A DNA stretch of 64,000 bases from Caballeronia sp031450805. GTDB taxonomy: Bacteria; Pseudomonadota; Gammaproteobacteria; Burkholderiales; Burkholderiaceae. Location: the NCBI RefSeq assembly GCF_031450805.1, contig NZ_JARTVY010000004.1:496001-560000 (forward strand), read 5' to 3'. Shown piece after piece: positions 57,413 through 64,000 of this stretch (positions within the stretch are counted from its first letter, which is position 1; every line of letters begins with the position of its first letter). The notes beneath the pieces were generated by a model that was not told the DNA's origin, did not search any database, and saw only the letters and a program-made list of their open reading frames with translations. The translations under genes and the position numbers were made by a program.

Positions 57413-59794
57413 ATGCGTCATTCAGTCAATCGTCTCGTAAGCGCCTTCGCAACCGGCAGTGCTGCCGGTCATGCAGGCGCGCGGGCGGCGTGCTTCACCA
57501 TCCGCCCTCTTTCCATGTTCATCGCCATTGCTTGCGGGTCGTTCGCATCGGCCGCGATAGCCGCTCCGCCTCTGCCGCAAGGCGGGCAGTTCGTCGCCGG
57601 CGCGGGAAGCATCACGCAAAGCGGCGGCAACATGACCATCACGCAATCGGGGGCGCGCGGCGTCATTGACTGGAACAGCTTCTCGATTGCTTCGGGGCGG
57701 ACGGTGTCGATCAACAACGGGACCGGCGCGACGCTCAATCGCGTGACCGGTAACGACGTCTCTTCGATCTACGGCACGCTCAAGGGAACCGGTACGGTCT
57801 ACCTCATCAATCCGCACGGCGTGGTCGTCGGACCGCGCGGCGTCGTGTCGACGGGCGGCCATTTCGTCGCCTCGACGCTCGACATCAGCAACGACGACTT
57901 CGCTTCCGGCTATCAGGCCACGTTCACCGGCAACTCCAATGCGAGCGTCGTCAATCTGGGCAACATCAGTTCGACCGGCGGCAACGTGTATCTCATCTCC
58001 GCGAACAAGGTGATGAACGCGGGACGCATCGAGGCGCCGGAGGGATCGGCCAATCTCGTGGCGGGCCGTTCCGTGTCGCTGATCGACACCGGCTACGACC
58101 AGCAGATCGGCGTGGCCGTCGGCAGCCACGGCACGATCGCGAACGCGGGCGAAGTCCAGGCGGCGCTCATTAATCTGCAGGCAGCCGACGGCAATATCTT
58201 CGCGCTCGCGGGCCGCTCGGCCGCGTTGCGCGCGACTGGCACCGCCACGCGCGACGGCCACGTGTGGCTTGTTGCCGATACCGGCTCGGTCGATGCACGC
58301 GGCGCGCAGATCAGCGCACGCAATGCGGACGGCACGCCGTCGGGCGTCGACATGATCGGCCGGGACGTCAAGGTCGGCGGCGCGGACATCAGCGCGGGCG
58401 CGCTCAACATCACGACCGGCGAATTCACCGCCGATGCCGCGACCGCCGGCACGTTCACATCGAGCCTGAACCGCGGCACGTCGATCACGGTGAATGCGGA
58501 CGGCACGGACGGCAGCGCCGGCGCGACCGGCAAGGGCAATATCGTCGTGCCGACGAACCTGCGCTGGAACGGCGCGTCGTCGCTCACGCTCAACGCGGCG
58601 CACTCGGTGACGATCGCGCCCGGCGTCACCGTCGCCAATGCCGGTTCGGGCTCGCTCAAGCTGTACGCGGACGCGCACGCGTTCAACAACGGCGGCAGCG
58701 TGACGAACCTCGGGACCATCGACTGGTCGCGCAGCAACGGCGTCATCTCCGTGCTTTACGACATGAACGGCGCGAATACGCCTGGCACGGTGCGCGTCAA
58801 TCCGTCGTGGAGCGCCGCGCCCTATAGCGGCCTCGTCACGCAGTACACGGCATATAGGCTCGTCAATTCGATCGACGATCTGCGCGCGGTCAAGAACGAT
58901 CTCTCCGGCACTTACGCGCTCGGCACGAGCCTCGGACTCTTCGGCGCGACGGGTCTCGGTGGCATCGGCACGGCGGCAACGCCGTTCACCGGACAGTTCG
59001 ACGGCATGGGCCATCTGCCCGTGGGCCTCACGCTGGGCGGTGGCGAGACGGGGCTTTTCGGCGTCGTCGGCGCGAGCGGCATCCTGCGCAACTTCGTGCT
59101 TGCCGGAACCACGGCCACGGCGTCCAGCGGACCGGTCGGGATGCTCGTCGGCACTAACCGCGGCTATCTCGTGAACGTGGGCGCATCGGGTGTGATCACG
59201 TCGACGGGCGAAGGCTCCACGGTGGCGGGCGGACTGGCGGGCGAGAACTTCGGACGCATCGAGCAATCGTGGGCCGGCGGCAATGTCAGCGGCGGCAGCG
59301 CGGTCGGCGGACTCGTCGGCCGCAACGACGGGTTCATCGGCCAGTCGTATGCGCTCGGCTCCGCGGCGGCAAGCGGCCAGGGCGCGCTCGGCGGACTCGT
59401 CGGCATCAATAACGGCAGGGTCGTGCAGTCGTATGCGCAGGAATCGCTGACGGGCAACGGAGCCGTCGGCGGACTCGTGGGCGGCAATGCGGGCGGCATC
59501 TACGAGTCCTACACGACGTCCACGCTGTCCACCGGCGCGGGCGCGCGAGCGGGCGGCATCGTGGGCGGAAACCGCGGGTTGATCGCGTCGAACGTGTTCT
59601 GGAACAAGGAGTCGTCGGGCGTAGCCTCGCCGGTCGGCCAGGGCGCGGGAGCGCCGGCGTCAGCCGGGCTCACCGACGCGCAACTGGGCGATACGGCAAG
59701 CTTCGGTCCGACGTGGGACTTCAGCGCCAACGGCGCATGGGCAATGCCGGTCGGATCATTGTCGCCGGCGTTGCGGTGGCTGTACGGCTCCTGA
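57413..59794 (+). CDS. Secreted hemagglutinin-N-terminal/GLUG-repeat protein (paralog 2)
   Basis: A 793-residue exported protein from the ATG at 57413, with AAAGGGGGG upstream; an ATG at 57389 is less likely. The N-terminus is long (about 55-60 residues, hydrophobic core PLSMFIAIACGSFASAAIA), like the extended signals of type V secreted proteins. It continues with GVIDWNSFSIASGRTVSINN and VYLINPHGVVVGPRG, then beta-helix sequence and six GLUG-like repeats near the C-terminus (for example VGGLVGRNDGFIGQSYALG). It ends LRWLYGS. It is the same architecture as 42882-45206, without a TpsB gene nearby. A strong terminator follows. Confidence 0.92.
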   Translation: MRHSVNRLVSAFATGSAAGHAGARAACFTIRPLSMFIAIACGSFASAAIAAPPLPQGGQFVAGAGSITQSGGNMTITQSGARGVIDWNSFSIASGRTVSINNGTGATLNRVTGNDVSSIYGTLKGTGTVYLINPHGVVVGPRGVVSTGGHFVASTLDISNDDFASGYQATFTGNSNASVVNLGNISSTGGNVYLISANKVMNAGRIEAPEGSANLVAGRSVSLIDTGYDQQIGVAVGSHGTIANAGEVQAALINLQAADGNIFALAGRSAALRATGTATRDGHVWLVADTGSVDARGAQISARNADGTPSGVDMIGRDVKVGGADISAGALNITTGEFTADAATAGTFTSSLNRGTSITVNADGTDGSAGATGKGNIVVPTNLRWNGASSLTLNAAHSVTIAPGVTVANAGSGSLKLYADAHAFNNGGSVTNLGTIDWSRSNGVISVLYDMNGANTPGTVRVNPSWSAAPYSGLVTQYTAYRLVNSIDDLRAVKNDLSGTYALGTSLGLFGATGLGGIGTAATPFTGQFDGMGHLPVGLTLGGGETGLFGVVGASGILRNFVLAGTTATASSGPVGMLVGTNRGYLVNVGASGVITSTGEGSTVAGGLAGENFGRIEQSWAGGNVSGGSAVGGLVGRNDGFIGQSYALGSAAASGQGALGGLVGINNGRVVQSYAQESLTGNGAVGGLVGGNAGGIYESYTTSTLSTGAGARAGGIVGGNRGLIASNVFWNKESSGVASPVGQGAGAPASAGLTDAQLGDTASFGPTWDFSANGAWAMPVGSLSPALRWLYGS

Positions 59795-59828
59795 TAATCC
59801 GCAAGCGCATTTACGCTTTGAATGCCCG

Positions 59829-59855
59829 GCCCGCCAGCGATGGCGGGCTTTTTTT
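59829..59855 (+). terminator. Intrinsic terminator of paralog 2
   Basis: GCCCGCC, a 6-base loop and GGCGGGC form a perfect 7-base stem followed by seven T, 34 bases after the stop codon. It shows that the hemagglutinin-like gene is transcribed alone. Confidence 0.92.
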
Positions 59856-60448
59856 CGGCCGCGAATGGCTCGTAAATGGCGATCCGATATCCGTGCAAAT
59901 ACCGGCTTCGCAAAACGCCCATTATTTGCGATTCCCATTTTTTGAACCGGTCGACACGCGAGTTTCAGCGCGTTCAGAAACCGCGATTTAACCATAGTCA
60001 AAAAAAGGTTACTTTTTAGCGCCCGCACGTTCGATAGAAAGTACATTTATCCGATGAAACGAGCAATGCGGCGATACGTAAGTTATGCCACCATTCATAT
60101 GAACACATGCTTTCAAATGACCGGTTCTTATCGACGTTGAAGCCGAGACGCAAGACCTAATACGGGTTCCGTTCTTATTTGTATGCGCAGGAATGCATAA
60201 ATTGCCGCGCAAACGTTCACTGTTACATACCGTTACGGCCTTTTTCATACGGTAAGAAATAACGAGCAGGTACCATTGCTTTCGTCCGGTCAGCAAAAAC
60301 GACTGCGAAACGCGCCTCTCATTTCTGAGGCGCACTGGTTGATCGCCTGTCTATTCCCTTCAGGTTCGAATCGCGAGTGCTTCGAAAAGCATTCAGGGAA
60401 GACCTTTTTTCGGCGGTCGGAATTGGAACACGTTCATCCAAACTCACA
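59856..60448. other. Long AT-rich upstream region of glycosidase B
   Basis: This 593-base stretch is markedly more A+T rich than the rest of the window (about 59990-60300) and has no supported gene. A leftward frame of about 108 codons exists but lacks a ribosome binding site or recognisable domain. An inverted repeat GCGCCTC/GAGGCGC lies at 60312-60318 and 60327-60333, inside a likely long leader. The low GC makes it a natural H-NS target. Confidence 0.5.
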
Positions 60449-61792
60449 ATGAAGAAAAACCATTTCATCGTTTATTCTTTCTGTGCAAGCTCGCTAATCC
60501 TGTCGGCATGCGGCGGCGGCGCGGACAATCTCCCGTCGAGCGTGGCAAACAGCGCGAATGATCCGGCGGCGGTTGCGAAAGCGGGCACGCAAGCCCCCTC
60601 GCCCAGCGGCACGACCATCCCTTCCGCCACGTCGATCGTCGATTCCTCGAACGCGGTCTGGACCGTGACCAACGGCGTGATTTATCGCGCGGGCCAGAAG
60701 GCTGGCTTCTCGCAGGCGGTCATCCAGTTGCTGTGGTACGGCGGCAAGATTTATCAGCAGAACGTGAACAAGCTGTGGTGGGTGTGGCAGAACAACACGT
60801 GGGTCACGTCCAGCGATCCGCGCACGGCGACGGCCGCCGCCGCTTCGACGGCGATCCCGTTCTTCGGCGTGAACGCCCACTACATTCAGGGCGGCGTGTA
60901 TTCGTCGATCCCGCTCGCGACGCAATCCGCGACGATGGTCGACCTCGGTCTGACGAGCGTGCGTCAGGACGTCTACAGCAACGCGCAGATCGATATCCTC
61001 GCCGACAAGGTCATGCCGAACGTCGGCTCGAAGGTCAACGTGATGCCGCTGGTGATTCCTCATCCGTGGATGGACCCGACGCTCAACGGCCGCACGCCGA
61101 CGGAAGCATCGGCTTACACGTACGCCTACAACATGGCCGCTTACGCGGCGACGCGCTTCAAGGGCGTGCCGGTCGTGGAGTTCGGCAACGAGTACGACAT
61201 CGACGAGCACAATCAGCGCATCGCGAACGACGGCGTCAATGTCTCCGACTACGACAACAACACGTGGCCGATCTGGCGCGGCACGATGCGCGGCTCGTAT
61301 GACGGCTGGCGCTCGGTCGACAAGTCCGGCCAGACGAAGATCATCAACACGGCGTCGACGGGCTTCCTGAATCTCGGCTGGTACAAGGGCATGCTGACCG
61401 GCACGCAGCCGGACGGTTCGACGGGCCATCCGAAAGTGCCCACGGACATCATCCAGTTGCACTGGTACTCGGACGGTCTCGATCCGGTGAACACGTGGGG
61501 CAAGGACGGCACCAACTATAACGTGCTCAAGATTCTTCACGACACATACAACCTGCCGATCATGTTCACCGAAATCGGCATCAACGCGGACTTCTCGACG
61601 GCCAAGGCGCAGGCTTACATCGCCAAGACGATTCCGGAGCTGTACGCGGCGCGAAGCACGTACAACGTGATCGGCTTCAACTGGTACGAGCTGTATGACG
61701 ATCCTAGCGGCACGTTCGGCATCCTGACGAATGGCGGCGCGAACAAGGCGGTCTATTCGTCGGTGAAGGCGGCGGTCGCGGCCTCGAAGTAA
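60449..61792 (+). CDS. Lipoprotein GH-A-clan-like glycoside hydrolase (paralog B)
   Basis: A 447-residue lipoprotein (lipobox LILSAC, C21; glycines follow). Residues about 65-122 form a small module with VIYRAGQKAGFS and KLWWVWQNNTWV, of a type seen ahead of polysaccharide-acting domains. The TIM-barrel-like domain starts at FFGVNAHYIQGG. The catalytic pair is E248 (VVEFGNEYD) and E375 (IMFTEIGIN). It is related to 55753-57030 in the barrel but has a different N-terminal half. I prefer the ATG at 60449 because the signal peptide begins there, although no Shine-Dalgarno sequence is visible. A strong terminator follows. Confidence 0.87.
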   Translation: MKKNHFIVYSFCASSLILSACGGGADNLPSSVANSANDPAAVAKAGTQAPSPSGTTIPSATSIVDSSNAVWTVTNGVIYRAGQKAGFSQAVIQLLWYGGKIYQQNVNKLWWVWQNNTWVTSSDPRTATAAAASTAIPFFGVNAHYIQGGVYSSIPLATQSATMVDLGLTSVRQDVYSNAQIDILADKVMPNVGSKVNVMPLVIPHPWMDPTLNGRTPTEASAYTYAYNMAAYAATRFKGVPVVEFGNEYDIDEHNQRIANDGVNVSDYDNNTWPIWRGTMRGSYDGWRSVDKSGQTKIINTASTGFLNLGWYKGMLTGTQPDGSTGHPKVPTDIIQLHWYSDGLDPVNTWGKDGTNYNVLKILHDTYNLPIMFTEIGINADFSTAKAQAYIAKTIPELYAARSTYNVIGFNWYELYDDPSGTFGILTNGGANKAVYSSVKAAVAASK

Positions 61793-61801
61793 GTGTCTCC
61801 G

Positions 61802-61832
61802 GGCGGAGCGCGTATCGCGCTCCGCCTTTTTT
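61802..61832 (+). terminator. Intrinsic terminator of glycosidase B
   Basis: GGCGGAGCGCG, loop TAT and CGCGCTCCGCC form a perfect 11-base stem followed by TTTTTT, 10 bases after the stop. The T-run touches the stop codon of the convergent dehydrogenase gene at 61831. Confidence 0.94.
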
Positions 61833-62913
61833 ATTTGGGCCGCAGCAGCACCTTGATCGAATCGAGCGAGTTCGCGACTTCGATCGCCTCGTCCCACTCT
61901 TCGAGCGTAAAGCCGTGCGTGACGATGCCCTTCGACGTCACGAGACCGCGTGCGAGCAGGTCGATGGCGATGGGATAGCAGTACGGTCCGAGATGCGCGC
62001 CGCGCACGTCGAGTTCCTTGCGATCGCCGATGATCGACCAGTCGACCGTCGTATCGCTGCCGAAGACGGAGAACTCCACGAAACGCCCGAGCTTGCGAAT
62101 CAGTTCGAGCCCTTGCGTGACGCCCGCCGGCGAGCCGGTGGTTTCAATGTACACATCGCAGCCGTATTGATCGGTGATCGCGCGGATCGCTTCGAGCGCA
62201 TTGTCGGTCTTCGGGTTGATCGTGATATCCGCGCCGTATTCGCGCGCGAGTTCGAGACGCTCGTCGACGAGATCGATCACGACCAGTTTCTTCGGTGTCT
62301 TGAGATGCGCGACCTGCACCATCATCAGGCCGAGCGGACCCGCGCCTGCGATCACGACGACATCGCTCAACTGAATGTCGCCGCGGTTCACCGTATGGAT
62401 CGCGCAGGCAAGCGGTTCGATGATCGCTGCGTCTTCGAGCGAGATGCCGTCGGGAATCTTGTGAACGATTGCCGTGGGCGGAAAGCGCATGTATTCCGCC
62501 ATGCCGCCGTCCGCCACTTCGCGCTGAAAGCCGAAGATGTTGTGCACTTCGCACATCCAGTACTGGCCCGACCTGCAATAGCGGCACTTCGCGCACGGCA
62601 CGATCTGCTCCGCGATCACGCGATCGCCCTTCTGCACCCCGAAATGTTCCGCGGCGCCATCGCCGAGTTCTTCGACATAACCGAAGAACTCATGTCCGGG
62701 GATGACCGGCGCCTTGACCCACGGATTCGGCCCGCCCCAGAACATCTTCGCGCCCGACCAGCATTTGCAGTCGCTCGCGCAGATGCCGCATGCCGCGATG
62801 CGGATGACCAGCTCGTTCGGCCCCGCACGCGGACGCTGCACGCGCTCGACGCGATAATCCTTCGGCGCACGGCATACGATCGCCGTCATCTCCGCGTTGT
62901 CGGTGTTCTCCAT
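61831..62913 (-). CDS. Zinc-dependent alcohol/polyol dehydrogenase
   Basis: A 360-residue medium-chain dehydrogenase. Catalytic zinc ligands lie in AACGICASD and the PGHEFFG segment. Structural-zinc cysteines are present in CAKCRYCRSGQYWMC. The NAD motif is IAGAGPLGLMM. It resembles polyol or sugar-alcohol dehydrogenases (erythritol/threitol or sorbitol type). The ATG at 62913 has GGGAGACGCG upstream and the gene lies 26 bases after a second dehydrogenase on the same strand, so the two are likely cotranscribed in a polyol operon extending right of the window. Confidence 0.9.
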   Translation of the reverse strand: MENTDNAEMTAIVCRAPKDYRVERVQRPRAGPNELVIRIAACGICASDCKCWSGAKMFWGGPNPWVKAPVIPGHEFFGYVEELGDGAAEHFGVQKGDRVIAEQIVPCAKCRYCRSGQYWMCEVHNIFGFQREVADGGMAEYMRFPPTAIVHKIPDGISLEDAAIIEPLACAIHTVNRGDIQLSDVVVIAGAGPLGLMMVQVAHLKTPKKLVVIDLVDERLELAREYGADITINPKTDNALEAIRAITDQYGCDVYIETTGSPAGVTQGLELIRKLGRFVEFSVFGSDTTVDWSIIGDRKELDVRGAHLGPYCYPIAIDLLARGLVTSKGIVTHGFTLEEWDEAIEVANSLDSIKVLLRPK

Positions 62914-62939
62914 GATCGCGTCTCCCGGTAGTTGTCGCG

Positions 62940-63974
62940 TCATTCCATGACGATCTGTACTTTCACATCCGTCGGCACGCCGCTCGCGGCTTCCTCGAAG
63001 GCCTTGATGCCCTCGGCGAAGGGGAACGTGCGCGAGATGAAAGGCTTGACATCGAGCTTGCCGGATGCGATCAACTGAATCGCACGCGGAAAGATATTCG
63101 CGTAGCGAAACACGGATTCGATGCGCGCTTCCTTGATCTGCACCGCGACGACATCGAGCGGAATTGCGTGTTGCGGCATGCCGACGAGGACGAGACATCC
63201 GCCGGGACACAGCAGATCGACGATGCCTTCGAACGCCTTCTCATTGCCGCTTGCTTCGAACACGATGTTCGCGCCCCAGCCGTCCGTCAGTTCGGCGATC
63301 ACGTCCTGCACGCGCTGCTCGCGAATATTGACTGCGGTGACGCCCTGCACCGCGCCGATCAGATCGAGCTTTTCCTGTACCAGATCGCAGACGATCGCGC
63401 GGCTGCATCCCCCCGCGAGCGCGGCGAGCGCGCACATCATCCCGATGGTGCCCGCGCCGAGCACCACGGCAACATCACCCGGCTGGATCGCCGCTTTCTT
63501 CGCGGCCTGCAACCCGATGGACAGCGGCTCGACGATCGCGCCTTCCGCAAAGCTCACGTTGTCGGGCAGCTTGTAGGTGAACGCCGCCGGATGCACGACG
63601 AACGGCGCGAGGCAGCCATGCACTGGCGGCGTCGCCCAGAAGCGCACTTTGGGATCGAGGTTATACATGCCTTCGCGCGATGCACGCGACTGCATGTCCG
63701 GCACGCCCGGCTCCATGCACACGCGGTCGCCCGCCTTCAGATGCGTGACTTCATCGCCCACTTCCACGACCGTGCCGGATGCTTCGTGCCCGAGCACCAT
63801 CGGCTCGTTCACGACGAACGGCCCGATGCGTCCGTGCTGATAATAGTGAACATCGCTGCCGCAAATGCCTACCGTGTGGATGCGTATCCGCACGTCATGC
63901 GGACCCACGACCTGCGGCAAGCTGAACGGACGCAGGCTGATGCGCCGTGCTTCTTCAAGAACCAGTGCTTCCAT
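62940..63974 (-). CDS. Xylitol/sorbitol-type dehydrogenase
   Basis: A 344-residue medium-chain dehydrogenase with the polyol-dehydrogenase signature GICGSDVHYYQHG, LGHEASGTVVEVG and the zinc-coordinating VEPLSIG; the NAD motif is VLGAGTIGMM. Unlike its neighbour it lacks the four structural-zinc cysteines (the lobe reads PGVPDMQSRASREG), as in xylitol and sorbitol dehydrogenases. It converts a polyol to a ketose with NAD. The ATG at 63974 has GAAGGAACG upstream. It is probably internal to a polyol utilisation operon whose transporter and kinase genes, if present, lie beyond 64000. Confidence 0.9.
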   Translation of the reverse strand: MEALVLEEARRISLRPFSLPQVVGPHDVRIRIHTVGICGSDVHYYQHGRIGPFVVNEPMVLGHEASGTVVEVGDEVTHLKAGDRVCMEPGVPDMQSRASREGMYNLDPKVRFWATPPVHGCLAPFVVHPAAFTYKLPDNVSFAEGAIVEPLSIGLQAAKKAAIQPGDVAVVLGAGTIGMMCALAALAGGCSRAIVCDLVQEKLDLIGAVQGVTAVNIREQRVQDVIAELTDGWGANIVFEASGNEKAFEGIVDLLCPGGCLVLVGMPQHAIPLDVVAVQIKEARIESVFRYANIFPRAIQLIASGKLDVKPFISRTFPFAEGIKAFEEAASGVPTDVKVQIVME

Positions 63975-64000
63975 CGTCGTTCCTTCGCGTTTGTATGAGG

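Noticed and set aside
57422..59266. Long leftward open frame opposite hemagglutinin-like paralog 2
   Set aside because: Antisense product of the repeat-rich GC gene, with no start-site support and a composition typical of spurious frames.
60009..60335. Leftward 108-codon frame in the AT-rich gap
   Set aside because: No Shine-Dalgarno sequence, no recognisable domain, and AT-rich intergenic composition. Treated as non-coding.
1..64000. Insertion sequences, prophage, CRISPR arrays, toxin-antitoxin or known defence genes
   Set aside because: No transposase, integrase, terminal inverted repeat pairs, regularly spaced repeats or recognisable defence domains were found on either strand.

Overview
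The window is GC-rich, densely coded DNA from a proteobacterium, most likely Burkholderia sensu lato (Paraburkholderia/Caballeronia type). Lineage markers visible in the sequence are a DUF3331-type protein, an H-NS protein with an AT-hook-like linker, a persulfide dioxygenase-rhodanese fusion, many LysR regulators and an IorB-type aldehyde oxidoreductase set. The content is catabolic, transport and surface functions, with no rRNA, tRNA, ribosomal genes, phage, insertion sequence or CRISPR array. This suggests a secondary replicon or accessory chromosomal region, which is an inference.

Layout, left to right. 0-6.7 kb: an alpha-E/circularly permuted ATP-grasp pair, a YceH-type protein, an amidase, an H-NS protein and two small domain-of-unknown-function genes. 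6.7-10.7 kb: a three-gene exported molybdenum/2Fe-2S/triheme cytochrome oxidoreductase operon ending in a clear terminator. 11-12.7 kb: a PilZ c-di-GMP receptor and a cupin. 12.7-23 kb: a leftward set of a betaine-type ABC importer (ProVWX-like), SHMT, a dihydrodipicolinate-synthase-family lyase, an FAD amine oxidoreductase, an aldehyde dehydrogenase, a pyrroline-5-carboxylate-reductase-like enzyme and a LysR regulator. Together they look like import and oxidation of a cyclic or methylated amino compound. 23.4-27 kb: a triple imperfect-palindrome repeat, an orphan nuoM with its own terminator, a small exported protein and a Tat-exported Gfo/Idh/MocA oxidoreductase. 27-29.2 kb: an MHYT-GGDEF-EAL protein.

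29.5-38.5 kb: a persulfide dioxygenase-rhodanese gene converges on a six-gene operon (peptide-type ABC importer plus two flavin-dependent oxidoreductases of the SfnB/DszC and NtaA/DszA types). This reads as organosulfur scavenging, with sulfide/persulfide handling next door. 38.7-42.9 kb: an exported intradiol dioxygenase, a YbdK-type ligase, a LysR regulator and an MFS carrier. 45.7-49.9 kb: a DUF2231/PQQ-sugar dehydrogenase pair, then an MFS carrier with uronate dehydrogenase. 50.2-54.8 kb: LysR, MFS, a class III CoA-transferase and HMG-CoA lyase, consistent with uptake and cleavage of a 3-hydroxy-3-methylglutarate-like acid. 54.8-55.7 kb: a lipoprotein methyltransferase.

The most unusual part is the surface set. 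Two paralogous secreted hemagglutinin-N-terminal/GLUG-repeat proteins (42.9-45.2 and 57.4-59.8 kb) have no TpsB partner in the window. Two lipoprotein GH-A-clan-like glycosidases (55.8-57.0 and 60.4-61.8 kb) flank the second one. The right edge carries two polyol-type zinc dehydrogenases that appear to belong to an operon continuing outside the window.
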